This document shows, in pieces, positions 28,080 through 36,794 of a stretch of 64,000 bases of DNA. The translations under genes were made by a program, and so were the position numbers. The notes beneath the pieces were generated by a model that did no database searches, was not told the origin of the DNA, and worked only from the letters and a program-made list of their open reading frames with translations. How positions within the stretch are numbered: the first letter of the stretch is position 1; each line of letters opens with the position of its first letter. Source of the stretch: Ideonella sp. WA131b (GTDB taxonomy: Bacteria > Pseudomonadota > Gammaproteobacteria > Burkholderiales > Burkholderiaceae_C); the NCBI GenBank assembly GCA_023657425.1, contig JAGTJW010000002.1, forward strand, positions 238,431-302,430, read 5' to 3'.

Positions 28080-29744
28080 CCAGCCCTCTCCGGCCCCCAC
28101 GGCACGGCCTTCGCTCTGCAGCTTGAGCAGGTGCGCCAGCAGCGAGCGCGCAGCCACGCCGTGCAGCGCGGCGGGAACGTCGTCGTAGACGCGCGGCAGC
28201 AGCGCCTCCAGCGGCTGCGGCGCGGCCGTGAGGGCCTGCAGCACCTTGGCCTCGCGGCGCAAGCGGTGGGCCACCAGCGCGTCGATCACCGCAGGCGGCT
28301 CCGCGACCAGAAAACCGTGCCCCGGCGCCAGCCAGTGCAAGAGGCGCGTGCCCTCGTCGTGCGCCCGGCGCAGCGTGCGCAGCGACTCCAGGTAGGCCGC
28401 CATGTCGCCATCGGGCGGGTTGATGACGACAGTGGAGCCTTGCATCAGGTGGTCGCCGGTGAACAGCAGCCGCTCCGACTCGAGCCACCAGCACAGGTGG
28501 TTGCTGGCATGGCCCGGCGTGTGCACCGCGTGAAGGCTGAGACCGTCACCGAGATCGAGCCGCTCGCCGTCGGCCGGCTCGTGGTCCGGGCGGAAGCTGT
28601 CGTCCTGCCACATCCGGTGGCCGGCGAGCCGGCCCCACACCGGCGCGCCAGTGGCAGCGGCCAGCGGTGAAGCGCCGGGCGAGTGGTCGCGGTGCGTGTG
28701 GGTGGCCAGAATGGCCAGCGGCCGCCCGCCCGCGGCTGCAGGCAGCGCGGCCTTCAGCGCCTGCAGGTGGCCCTCGTGGGCCGGTCCGGGATCGATCACC
28801 ACCCAGCGGCTGCCGCTGCCCACCAGGTAGCTGTTGGTGCCCGGGCCCGTCATCGGCCCGGGGTTGGGCGCGGTGATGCGCGCCACGTTGGGTGACAGCC
28901 ACACGACGCGCCCCGGCAGCAGTTCGGCCAAGACATCGGCACGCCCTTCGGGATCGAGGCGGCCGATCTCGGCGTAGGGCAACTCGTGCGGCAGCACGAC
29001 CACCGGCTTGCCGGCGCGCACGGCGCGGCGCGGCATCACGCACGGCGTCGGTCCGCGGTCGCGCGCAGCCGCCAGCGCCGCAGCCACATCGGCGAAGGCG
29101 GCCAGCTCCTTCAGCGTCACGGCGGTCACCGGCAGCAGCTTCAGGCCCCGCCCGGGCGACAGGGCCTCGGCCGGTGTGAGCCACATCAAGTCGACGGCCT
29201 CGGCGAGATCGGGCACGGCCTGCTGGCCCGCCGGTGCTTCGGCGACAAAGAATCGCGTATCGAAACGCTTGGGGCTGCCCGGTGGGGTGAGCCAGTGGCT
29301 GTGATAGGCCAGGCCACTCAAGTCGATCGTCAGCCTGGCGGCGTCGCAGAGCATGCCCATGGTGGCTTCGTTGCGGTGCAGCCGGTCGCGCCAGGGTGCA
29401 AGCGCGAGCGCCTGGGCGGGTGTCACGGCATGGCCGTCGGCGCCATGGGCGATCAGCAGGCCGACCTCCTCGAAGGTCTCGCGCACCGCGGCGATGGCGT
29501 AGTCCATGCCGCCGGCAGGCAAGCCCATGCGCGCACTGAGCGCTGCGTCGTCGGCGCCATGCACGCGGCCGTAGACCTCGTGATCGCGTGGGTCGAGCAC
29601 GCCGCCTGGGAAGACCGTCACGCCGCTGCGCAGGTCGCCCTGGCGTTCGGCGCGGCGCAGCATCAGCACCTCCAGGCCCGGCTCGCCGTTGCGCAGCAGG
29701 ATCAGCGACGCCGCGCGGCGCGCGTCGGCGGGTGTCTGGTGCAC
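28065..29744 (-). CDS. Nudix hydrolase / metallo-beta-lactamase fusion protein
   Basis: 559-residue two-domain protein. The N-terminal part (about 1-240) is a NUDT19-type Nudix domain with [17 protein letters not shown] and a degenerate Nudix box (...[16 protein letters not shown]; the first Glu is replaced). The C-terminal part (about 265-545) is a LACTB2-type metallo-beta-lactamase with [23 protein letters not shown] (HxHxDH) and [13 protein letters not shown]. Known relatives act on CoA-type pyrophosphates and on RNA respectively; the joint role is unknown. The start is GTG 29744 after a GAGGA site; GTG 29756, overlapping the upstream stop, is the alternative. Coupling to a CoA transferase suggests acyl-CoA metabolism. 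Confidence 0.82.
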   Translation of the reverse strand: MHQTPADARRAASLILLRNGEPGLEVLMLRRAERQGDLRSGVTVFPGGVLDPRDHEVYGRVHGADDAALSARMGLPAGGMDYAIAAVRETFEEVGLLIAHGADGHAVTPAQALALAPWRDRLHRNEATMGMLCDAARLTIDLSGLAYHSHWLTPPGSPKRFDTRFFVAEAPAGQQAVPDLAEAVDLMWLTPAEALSPGRGLKLLPVTAVTLKELAAFADVAAALAAARDRGPTPCVMPRRAVRAGKPVVVLPHELPYAEIGRLDPEGRADVLAELLPGRVVWLSPNVARITAPNPGPMTGPGTNSYLVGSGSRWVVIDPGPAHEGHLQALKAALPAAAGGRPLAILATHTHRDHSPGASPLAAATGAPVWGRLAGHRMWQDDSFRPDHEPADGERLDLGDGLSLHAVHTPGHASNHLCWWLESERLLFTGDHLMQGSTVVINPPDGDMAAYLESLRTLRRAHDEGTRLLHWLAPGHGFLVAEPPAVIDALVAHRLRREAKVLQALTAAPQPLEALLPRVYDDVPAALHGVAARSLLAHLLKLQSEGRAVGAGEGWSAVG

Positions 29745-29752
29745 GGCAGTCC

Positions 29753-30901
29753 TCACAGCAACACCCCGGCCGCACGCAGCGCAGCGGCATCCAGGCCGGC
29801 CTCGGCGAGCACGGCGTCGCTGTGCTCGCCGGGCCTGGCGGGGCGCCGCAGCGCGGGCGCTGGGGTGCGCGAGAAACGTGGCGCCGGGGCCGGCTGCCAC
29901 TGACCCTCGACCTCGACAAAGCCCTCGCGGGCCTGCGCGTGCGGGTGCGCCGGGGCCTGATCGAAGTCGAGCACCGGGGTGATGCAACTGTCGGTGCCGG
30001 CGGCACGGTCCGTCCACTCGGCCTGGCTGTGGCGGCGGAACGCCGCGGCGATGGCGCTGCGCAAGGCGGGCCAGGCGCGGCGGTCGTGCTGCCGGATGCA
30101 CCACTCCGCATCCAGGCCCAGCAGCGCGACGGCCTCGGCAAAGAACCTCGGCTCCAGCGCCGCCAGACTCATCCAGCGGCCGTCGGCGGTTTCGTAGCAG
30201 GCGTAGAACGGCGCGCCGCCGTCGAGCAGGTTGCTGCCACGCCCGGGGTGCCACTGGCCGGCGGCGCGCAGACCCCAGAAGATCGAGCCCAGCGCTGCGG
30301 CGCCGTCGACCATGGCCGCGTCAACCACCTGCCCGCGGCCCGAGCGCTGCCGCTCCCACAGCGCCGCCATCACGCCGAAGGCCAGGAACATCGCGCCGCC
30401 GCCGTAGTCGGCCACCAGGTTCAGCGGCGGCAAGGGGGCACCGCCGGCCGGGCCGATGGCCTGCAGCAGACCGGTGAGCGCGAGGTAGTTCAGGTCGTGG
30501 CCGGCCTGCGGCGCGAGCGGTCCGTGCTGGCCAAAGCCGGTCATGCGGCCATAGACGAGGCGCGGGTTCGCCGCCGCGCAGGGTTCGGGGCCGAGGCCGA
30601 GCTTTTCCATCACGCCGGGGCGGAAGCCCTCGACCAGCACGTCGGCGCCGGCCACCAGGCCCAGCGCCGCATCGCGGCCGGCGGGCTGCTTGAGATCCAG
30701 CGCCACCGAGCGCCGACCGCGCGCGTTGACGTCGTGCTCCGGTGCCAGGGCCAACCCGAGGCCGCTGGGGGCCATGCGGTCGACGCGCACGACATCGGCG
30801 CCGAGATCGGAGAACAGCATGCAGGCCAGCGGCGCGGGGCCGATGCCGGCGAACTCGATGACTCGAAGGCCCTGCAGCGGGCCCTGGGCGGTATCCGTCA
30901 T
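29753..30901 (-). CDS. CaiB/BaiF-type CoA transferase, alpha-methylacyl-CoA racemase-like
   Basis: 382 aa. Family III CoA-transferase fold with [31 protein letters not shown] at the N-terminus and [19 protein letters not shown]. The racemase-type catalytic His and Asp segments are present ([20 protein letters not shown], then [13 protein letters not shown]), favouring AMACR-like activity, that is, epimerising 2-methylacyl-CoA. The start used is ATG 30901; ATG 30931 is also in frame. It follows the PpsR-like gene and may be read from the photosynthesis cluster, but it is not a pigment gene. Confidence 0.85.
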   Translation of the reverse strand: MTDTAQGPLQGLRVIEFAGIGPAPLACMLFSDLGADVVRVDRMAPSGLGLALAPEHDVNARGRRSVALDLKQPAGRDAALGLVAGADVLVEGFRPGVMEKLGLGPEPCAAANPRLVYGRMTGFGQHGPLAPQAGHDLNYLALTGLLQAIGPAGGAPLPPLNLVADYGGGAMFLAFGVMAALWERQRSGRGQVVDAAMVDGAAALGSIFWGLRAAGQWHPGRGSNLLDGGAPFYACYETADGRWMSLAALEPRFFAEAVALLGLDAEWCIRQHDRRAWPALRSAIAAAFRRHSQAEWTDRAAGTDSCITPVLDFDQAPAHPHAQAREGFVEVEGQWQPAPAPRFSRTPAPALRRPARPGEHSDAVLAEAGLDAAALRAAGVLL

Positions 30902-30956
30902 GGCCGGCAGTGTGCCCGAGTCGGCGGTCATCACCCCGCAGGGCTCCGGACCAGGA

Positions 30957-31580
30957 TCAAGCCGCTGGCGGCACCGTCGGCGGGGGCGGCGGCGCATCGC
31001 CCGACTGGCGCTCGGCCAGGAGCCAGGCAGCGAATGCGGCGCGTGAGGCCTCGTCGAGCGGCGCCTCGTCCAGCCCCGGCAAGGCCCTCCCAGCCGCGCG
31101 TTCGGCGGCCAAGGCAGCCACATAGCCGCGCTCGAGCTCCTGCTGCACGCGGACGAAGCGTTGCTGCATGCGCACCAGCGCCCGCAGGTCCTGGCCGACG
31201 GCGAGAGCCGGCCCCTCTGCGCCCAGGCGCAGCGCGGTGTAGGCCACCGGGATCTCCTCGTCGCCTGCCGTGCCACCCGACGACCGCAGAAGGTTCACCT
31301 CGCGTCGGCGGCCGATCCCGGTGGTGCCGACGTCGGCGAGCAGCTTGTCGACCTTGTGGCGGGTCTGCGGCGTCACCGTGTCGCCGAGCAGCCGGCCCAG
31401 CCAGCCTTCGCTGACGGAGGCCAGGCTGCGCGCCTCGTTGTGGGCAATGGCCGTGATGGTGCCCTCGCGGTCGACGACCATCGCGATGTCGCAGGCCAGG
31501 CTGGCGAAGGCCCTCGCCAGCTCCGGCGCGTACTGCGCCAGCAGCGCGAGCTCGGCATGGTCGGGCTGGGAGCGGGTCAT
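30957..31580 (-). CDS. Short PpsR-like PAS protein without the DNA-binding domain
   Basis: 207 aa. Residues about 27-150 match the N-terminal domain and linker helix of the PpsR encoded at 35226-36725: both have DIA/DIVxVxDR, EGWxGRLxxDxVTxxxRxKxDxLxxDV, IPVxYTALxL, and xGxDLRAxxxxQxRxVxxQQxxERxY. After this region the PpsR homology stops. There is no PAS1/PAS2 pair and no Fis-type HTH, only a Pro-rich tail. It is therefore probably a paralogue that can dimerise or sense but not bind DNA. It lies 53 bases downstream of bchP on the same strand, inside the pigment operon. Function is inferred, not known. Confidence 0.75.
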   Translation of the reverse strand: MTRSQPDHAELALLAQYAPELARAFASLACDIAMVVDREGTITAIAHNEARSLASVSEGWLGRLLGDTVTPQTRHKVDKLLADVGTTGIGRRREVNLLRSSGGTAGDEEIPVAYTALRLGAEGPALAVGQDLRALVRMQQRFVRVQQELERGYVAALAAERAAGRALPGLDEAPLDEASRAAFAAWLLAERQSGDAPPPPPTVPPAA

Positions 31581-31633
31581 GATCGGTGGCGCCGGCGGGT
31601 GGGGGCGCGTCCGCGGGGTGGGATACGCCAGAG

Positions 31634-32863
31634 TCAGGCTCGCACGAGGCCCAGCAGGTGCGCCACGTCCTTGAAGAAGATCCTCACGTGCGCCATGGGC
31701 TTCTTGCGCGCCAGCTTCTTGTGCATGTAGGACTCGAAGGTGAGCTGCTGCACGTCCTTGTCGCGACAGATGCTGACGAAGCGCTCGCGACGCTTGTCGC
31801 TCACGTACCAGAAGCGCTGCATGATGCCCAGCACCCAGAACACCATGCCGTGATCGCGCATGAAGCGCTTGCGCGCCAACTTCAGCGCCTTCGCCTCGCC
31901 AGTGCGCAGGAATTCGGCGGCCGCCTCGGCGGCCAGACGGCCGCCGGTCATGGCGTAGTAGATGCCTTCGCCCGAGGCCGGGGCGACCACGCCAGCGGCG
32001 TCACCCGCGAGCACCACATCGCGCCCGTTCTCCCAGCGGGGCAGCGGCTTCATCGGGATCGGCGCGCCCTCGCGGCGCAGCGTGGGCGCCGTGTCCAGGC
32101 CGCTGGCAGCCCGCAGCTTGGCGGTGGCGTTGCGCAGCGAGAAGCCCTTGTCGGCGCTGCCGGTGCCGACGGACAGCGTGTTGCCGTGCGGGAAGACCCA
32201 GCCGTAGAAGTCGGGCGAGAGCTCGCCGCGGTAGACGACGTCGCAGCGGCTCGGGTCGTAGCCTTCAGGCGGCTGCTCTGGGCGCGCCACGATCTCGTGA
32301 TAGGCGAAGACGTAGCTGGTGCGCTCGGCGCCGGGCACGGCCTGCCGCGCGACCTCGCTGCGCGCGCCGTCCGCGCCGATGACGACCCGAGCCCGCACCT
32401 GGGCGCGGGCCGGCGGCTGCGGCCCGCGCTCGCTGCCTGCGCTGGCGTCGGTCTCGAAATGCACGACGGCAGTGCCGTCGGCCGCGCGCCCGAGTTCAGT
32501 GAAGCGACCCCGGCGGCGCACGGCGCCGGCCGCGGCGGCCCGCTCGCGCAGCCATTCGTCGAAGACCTCGCGGTCGACCATGCCGACGAAACCGCCTTCG
32601 ATCGGAATGTCGACGCGCTGGTCGGTGGGCGAGACCATGCGTGCGCAACGGGCCTTGGCGACCAGCAGTGAATCGGGGATCTCGAAGTCCTTGATCAGGC
32701 GAGGCGGGATGGCGCCGCCGCAGGGCTTGATGCGGCCTGCCCGGTCGAGCAGCAGGACGCTCAAGCCCTGGCGCGCGAGATCGTGAGCCGCCGTGGCCCC
32801 GGCCGGGCCGCCTCCGACGACGACGGCGTCATAGGTACGGGGAGCGCTGGGTGAGTGGTTCAT
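31634..32863 (-). CDS. bchP: Geranylgeranyl reductase (bacteriochlorophyll phytyl side chain)
   Basis: FAD-dependent reductase that saturates the geranylgeranyl tail of bacteriochlorophyll to phytyl, 409 aa. The dinucleotide-binding motif VVVGGGPAGATAAHDLARQG is at the N-terminus, followed by DRAGRIKPCGGAIPPRLI and VDREVFDEWLRERA. The FAD-binding GDAAGVVAPASGEGIYYAM segment is in the middle. Its start overlaps the upstream MFS gene by four bases (ATGA), the conserved bchG-orf428-bchP order of purple bacteria. Confidence 0.95.
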   Translation of the reverse strand: MNHSPSAPRTYDAVVVGGGPAGATAAHDLARQGLSVLLLDRAGRIKPCGGAIPPRLIKDFEIPDSLLVAKARCARMVSPTDQRVDIPIEGGFVGMVDREVFDEWLRERAAAAGAVRRRGRFTELGRAADGTAVVHFETDASAGSERGPQPPARAQVRARVVIGADGARSEVARQAVPGAERTSYVFAYHEIVARPEQPPEGYDPSRCDVVYRGELSPDFYGWVFPHGNTLSVGTGSADKGFSLRNATAKLRAASGLDTAPTLRREGAPIPMKPLPRWENGRDVVLAGDAAGVVAPASGEGIYYAMTGGRLAAEAAAEFLRTGEAKALKLARKRFMRDHGMVFWVLGIMQRFWYVSDKRRERFVSICRDKDVQQLTFESYMHKKLARKKPMAHVRIFFKDVAHLLGLVRA

Positions 32864-34191
32864 GCGGTTCCTCCTGCCCGCGGTGTGGCGCGGGTTGCGG
32901 GTTCAATGCGGGGCGCGGCGGCCGCGGCAGGCTGTGGCAGGGCGATGCGCAGCGCCAACCAGGCGGCGACGATGAAGAGCAGGGCCTCGACCGCGAACAC
33001 CATCCCGTAGGCGGCCACCTGGGAGCCGAGGGCCCAGCGTGCGAGATCGCTGGCCGCTGTGCCGGCCACTCCCCCCACGGCAAAGCCCACGGCCTGCGCG
33101 GCGCCCCACAGGCCCATGCGCGTGCCCTCGCGCGACGCCCGACCCTGGCTGGCCAGGGCCATCATCGAGCCGATGGCGGCGATCGAGAAGGCCCCGTTGG
33201 CAACGCCGAGGAGGAAGACGTTGGCGCGCAGCGGCCAGGGTGGCCCGAGCGCGGCACCGGCCACCAGGCCCAGCAGCGTCAGCGCCGAAGCCAGGCAACC
33301 CCCGAGGATCCAGTGGCGCAGCGAACCGAGCGAGACACCGGCGACACGGCGCCCGGCCATCGCGGCCAGCAGCATGCCGGCCAGCGTGCCGCCGTGCTGC
33401 AGCCCCGACAGCTGGGTACTCTCGCCCGGCGTGAAGCCGAAGCGGACGCCGGCATAGGGCTCGAGGATCAGGTCCTGCGCGCTGTAGGCCAGCATCGACA
33501 CCAGCACAAAGATGGTGAAGCGTCGGGCGTCTGCCTCGCGCCACACCTCGGCCAGTGCGGCACGGAACGGCGGGCGGTCGTGGCTGGGCGCGGTGACGCG
33601 CAAGGCACGGCGCTCGACCCCGGCGATGGCCACCAGCGCCAGCACCAGGGCCACGGCCGAGACCACGCCCGACACCTGGACCAGCCTTTGCGGGCTGAAA
33701 GGGTCGAGAAAGCTTCCGGCCAAGCCCGCGCTGCCGGCAAGGCCGACGATCATCATCACCCACACCAGCGTGGCGGCACCAGCGCGCCGCTCCGGCGACA
33801 CCCGCGCGGCCAGCAGCGCCAGCACCGAGGTGCCGGTGGCCGACACACCCAGGCCCACGAACACAAAGCTCGCGGCGGCCAGTGTCAAGCCGGCGATGGG
33901 CGCCGTGGCCGCCCAGGCGGTGCCCGTCGCGGCACCGAAGCCGCCCAAGGCCAGCACCACCATGCCACCGACGATCCAGGGGGTGCGCAGACCGCCACGG
34001 TCGGACCCGAAACCCATGCGCGGCCTCGTCAGTTGCACGGCATAGTGCAGCGCGACCATCAGGCCCGGCACCAGGGCCGCTAGCTGCAACTCGACCACCA
34101 TGACGCGGTTGAGCGTGGAGGTGGTGAGCACGACGATGGCTCCCAAGGCCATCTGCACCAGGCCGATTCGGAAGATGGCGAACCAGCTCAC
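32860..34191 (-). CDS. PucC-family MFS protein between bchG and bchP (orf428 type)
   Basis: 443 aa with about 12 hydrophobic segments, related to PucC and LhaA: TSTLNRVMVVELQLAALVPGLMVALHYAVQLTRPRMGFGSDR near the N-terminus, and AQDLILEPYAGVRFGFTPGEST in the middle (the LEPYGG-like motif of the BCD family). The position between bchG and bchP is that of orf428 of Rhodobacter. These proteins are thought to handle bacteriochlorophyll during antenna or reaction-centre assembly. Its N-terminus is shorter than those of LhaA and PucC. Confidence 0.9.
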   Translation of the reverse strand: MSWFAIFRIGLVQMALGAIVVLTTSTLNRVMVVELQLAALVPGLMVALHYAVQLTRPRMGFGSDRGGLRTPWIVGGMVVLALGGFGAATGTAWAATAPIAGLTLAAASFVFVGLGVSATGTSVLALLAARVSPERRAGAATLVWVMMIVGLAGSAGLAGSFLDPFSPQRLVQVSGVVSAVALVLALVAIAGVERRALRVTAPSHDRPPFRAALAEVWREADARRFTIFVLVSMLAYSAQDLILEPYAGVRFGFTPGESTQLSGLQHGGTLAGMLLAAMAGRRVAGVSLGSLRHWILGGCLASALTLLGLVAGAALGPPWPLRANVFLLGVANGAFSIAAIGSMMALASQGRASREGTRMGLWGAAQAVGFAVGGVAGTAASDLARWALGSQVAAYGMVFAVEALLFIVAAWLALRIALPQPAAAAAPRIEPATRATPRAGGTA

Positions 34192-34246
34192 CGCACAGCC
34201 CTTGGGGACGGGACCTGCGGGCCGTGCACGCGGCAGCGGGCCGGTC

Positions 34247-35122
34247 TCATGCCAGGCCCCGGAGCGCGAACGCGCTGACCAGCATGCCGGCCACGAACAG
34301 CGTCACGCCCAGGCCACTGAACCAGATCGCGCGCTCCACCGGCGCGGCGACAAAGCGGCGTGCCATCAGCACTTGTGCCAGCACGAGGCCGGCGACGGCG
34401 GCGGCGTGCACAGGGCGGCCCCAGTCGAGCAGCAACGCGATCACGAGCGCCTGCGCGAGCACCATGGTGCCGGCCGCGGCGAGGGCCGCGCGTCGCGGGC
34501 CCAGTTGCACCGGCAGCGACGCAATGCCCATCCTGCGATCACCGGCGATCGACTTGAAGTCGTTGAGCGTCATGATGCCGTGGGCACCGGCGCTGTACAG
34601 CGCCGCCAGGATCAGCGAGCGCAGGTCGGGCATCGCACCACCGGCCATGACGGCGGCGCCGGTGAACCAGGCCAGGCCCTCGTAGCTGATGCCGCAGGCC
34701 GCATTGCCCCACCAGCCGTTGCGCTTGAGCCGCAACGGCGGCGCGCTGTAGGCCCACGCCAGCAGCAGGCCCACCACCGCGGCGCCAAAACCCCAGGGCC
34801 CGAGCAGCAGCGACAGCAGCAGCGACAGCAATGTCCAGAGGATGGCCACATAAAGGCCCCAGCGGCCCGGCATGCGACCCGAGGGGATGGGCCGGTGCGG
34901 CTCGTTGATGGCGTCGACGTGGCGGTCGAACCAGTCGTTCACCGCCTGGCTGGTGGCACACACCGCCGGTCCGGCCAGCAACACGCCCGCGACGACGAGG
35001 CCGATCCGCCCGTCCAGCGACTCGCCGGATGCCACGACGCCGCACCCGAACGCCCACATGGGTGGGAACCAGGTGATCGGCTTCAGCAGTTCGGCAACCG
35101 CCGAGGGCGCAGGCAAGGCCAT
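34247..35122 (-). CDS. bchG: Bacteriochlorophyll synthase
   Basis: Membrane prenyltransferase that esterifies bacteriochlorophyllide a with geranylgeranyl diphosphate, 291 aa and about nine membrane helices. The first Asp-rich motif is NDWFDRHVDAINEPHRPIPS, typical of BchG/ChlG; the second is LNDFKSIAGDRRMGIASLP. The start ATG 35122 lies just downstream of two PpsR-like palindromes. It heads the bchG-orf428-bchP transcript. Confidence 0.96.
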   Translation of the reverse strand: MALPAPSAVAELLKPITWFPPMWAFGCGVVASGESLDGRIGLVVAGVLLAGPAVCATSQAVNDWFDRHVDAINEPHRPIPSGRMPGRWGLYVAILWTLLSLLLSLLLGPWGFGAAVVGLLLAWAYSAPPLRLKRNGWWGNAACGISYEGLAWFTGAAVMAGGAMPDLRSLILAALYSAGAHGIMTLNDFKSIAGDRRMGIASLPVQLGPRRAALAAAGTMVLAQALVIALLLDWGRPVHAAAVAGLVLAQVLMARRFVAAPVERAIWFSGLGVTLFVAGMLVSAFALRGLA

Positions 35123-35151
35123 GCCGGCATGGTGCCCCCTGGCCTGAAAAA

Positions 35152-35169
35152 CGTCAATCCAAATTTACA
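35152..35169. promoter_or_regulatory. PpsR-like palindrome 1 upstream of bchG
   Basis: CGTC-N10-TACA, six of eight positions of the PpsR/CrtJ consensus TGTC-N10-GACA, 30 bases upstream of the bchG start. A second palindrome begins 7 bases further on; PpsR/CrtJ is known to bind pairs about 8 bases apart. Confidence 0.6.
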
Positions 35170-35176
35170 CGATATG

Positions 35177-35194
35177 CGTCATGTCGGGTTGACT
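35177..35194. promoter_or_regulatory. PpsR-like palindrome 2 upstream of bchG
   Basis: CGTC-N10-GACT with the perfect inner core GTC-N10-GAC, 7 bases after palindrome 1. Together they fill the 103-base gap between the ppsR stop and bchG. Confidence 0.6.
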
Positions 35195-35225
35195 ATCGGG
35201 CTTGATGCCGCCCGGGCGCAGAGCT

Positions 35226-36725
35226 TCAGCCGTCACCCTCGCCAGCACCCTCACCGGTCGCCAGGCCATACCGACGCAGCTTGACGTAGAGGCTCTGCCG
35301 AGACAGTCCCAGAAACTGCGCCGCCAGCGCGCGGTTGTTGTGCGTCATCTGCAACGCAGTCTCGATGCACAGCTGCTCGATGACCTCGGCCGTCTCGGCG
35401 ACGATGTCCTTCATCGGCACTCGACCGACCAGTTCGGTGAGTTCACCGGGGGAGCGCCCCAGGGCCGCCACGCCGCGGTCGGCGTTGTCGATGCGGCGGC
35501 CGATGTCGCGGATCGAGAAGGCCAGAGCCGGCGAGGCCCCGACGTCCAGCCGGGTCGCCGACACCTCGACCTCATGCTCCACCCCCACCTCGCCGCGCAG
35601 CGCCGTCGGGAAAGCAGCCACGACGTCGGCGTTGCGCAGATTGGTGAGCAGCACGTTGAGCTCGACGCCGGTGCGGCCGAGCCAGCGATCGAGCAGCGCA
35701 CCGCGGGCCGCTTCGGGGCTGGCCAGTTGCGCCAGCGTCGCAAAGGCAGCGTTTGCGCGCAACACACGGCCCTGGCCATCGGTGAAGGCCAGCGCGTCGG
35801 CTGTGTGGCGCTCCCAGGCCTCGAGCAGATGGGTGTGGTCCTCGGCGGGCGCGTGGCCAGCGGCACGGGCCGAGCGCCGACCGTCCGCCGAGGCGGCAGC
35901 GGCAGGGCGCACGCGCAGCAGCAACTGCGATGACTGCTGCTGGCGGAACACCGCCAGCGAAAGCTCGAACTCGGCGTCTGGCGGCGAAGCCGAGCCGCTG
36001 GACAGACGCACGCGCGTGCGCTCCGGCGCAGCGTCGGCCAAGCCACTGCGGCTGCCCGCCAACCAGGCCTGGAGCCGGCCCTGCGAAGAGCCTTCGAACA
36101 GCCCGGGCAGCGCGATCCCGGCCAGCCGGCCCGCCGCGCGGCCGAACAATGCCTCGGCGGCGGGGTTGGCTTCCAGCACCTTCAGCGTCAGGCTGTCGGC
36201 AATCAGAACCGCCTCCGAGGCAGTCTGGAACAAGGTGCGGTAGCGGGTCTCGGCTTCACGAAAGCGCCAGTAGTCGCGCTCCATCGCCTGCTGGGCATCG
36301 ACCAGGCGGCGCTGCAACTGGGCCGTCGCGCGAAGGTCGCGGCCCAGTGCCAGCAGGGCCGGGGCCTGCAGGTCTGTCGCCTCGTCGACCAGGGCCAGGG
36401 CCGTGTAGCTCACCGGTATGTCGTCACGCCCGTGCACGGCGTGGTTCACCTGCCGCCAGCGGGCCGGCTGTCCGGCTCGCACGTCCTTGATCAGGGAGTC
36501 GATCTTGTCGCGCCCTTCCACCGTGACCAGGTCGCGCCAGAGGCGGCCGCGCCAGCCTTCGCCCAGCAACAGGGCCAGTTGGGGATCCGGGACACGCAGA
36601 TCCAGGACCACCGCATCGCGGTCGAGCACCAGAACGATGTCGCTGGCGGTGCCCAGAAGGCGGTTCGCCACGCGAGAGTCGAAGTCGCCGATCAGATCCG
36701 GCTTGCGGGCTGCCGGCCGCCTCAT
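35226..36725 (-). CDS. ppsR: Photosynthesis gene regulator PpsR (CrtJ)
   Basis: 499-aa master regulator of bch, crt and puc genes. Layout: N-terminal PAS-like domain (about 20-145), Q-rich linker helix, PAS1 (about 160-290, FQTASEAVLIADSLTLKVLEAN), PAS2 (about 300-420, LLEAWERHTADALAFTDGQG), then a Fis-type HTH at about 464-488 (AAQFLGLSRQSLYVKLRRYG). Only one cysteine is visible, C453 just before the HTH (EQLCIETALQ), the position of the redox Cys of Rhodobacter PpsR; the second Cys of that protein is absent. It follows aerR by 69 bases on the same strand and is followed by PpsR sites before bchG. Confidence 0.95.
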   Translation of the reverse strand: MRRPAARKPDLIGDFDSRVANRLLGTASDIVLVLDRDAVVLDLRVPDPQLALLLGEGWRGRLWRDLVTVEGRDKIDSLIKDVRAGQPARWRQVNHAVHGRDDIPVSYTALALVDEATDLQAPALLALGRDLRATAQLQRRLVDAQQAMERDYWRFREAETRYRTLFQTASEAVLIADSLTLKVLEANPAAEALFGRAAGRLAGIALPGLFEGSSQGRLQAWLAGSRSGLADAAPERTRVRLSSGSASPPDAEFELSLAVFRQQQSSQLLLRVRPAAAASADGRRSARAAGHAPAEDHTHLLEAWERHTADALAFTDGQGRVLRANAAFATLAQLASPEAARGALLDRWLGRTGVELNVLLTNLRNADVVAAFPTALRGEVGVEHEVEVSATRLDVGASPALAFSIRDIGRRIDNADRGVAALGRSPGELTELVGRVPMKDIVAETAEVIEQLCIETALQMTHNNRALAAQFLGLSRQSLYVKLRRYGLATGEGAGEGDG

Positions 36726-36794
36726 GGGAGGTCTTTCGGTTGCTGACGGCAGTTCGGGGCCCGAATCAAGGTGGTCGTCTCCCGGGTTTTCGGA

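Noticed and set aside
28065..30254. Extended 729-aa frame of the Nudix-MBL gene reaching into the CoA-transferase gene
   Set aside because: The extra N-terminal part overlaps conserved CoA-transferase coding in another frame and has no domain content.
32860..34191. Reading the MFS gene as a drug or sugar exporter
   Set aside because: The LEPYAG motif, position between bchG and bchP, and similarity to PucC/LhaA place it in the bacteriochlorophyll-delivery family.
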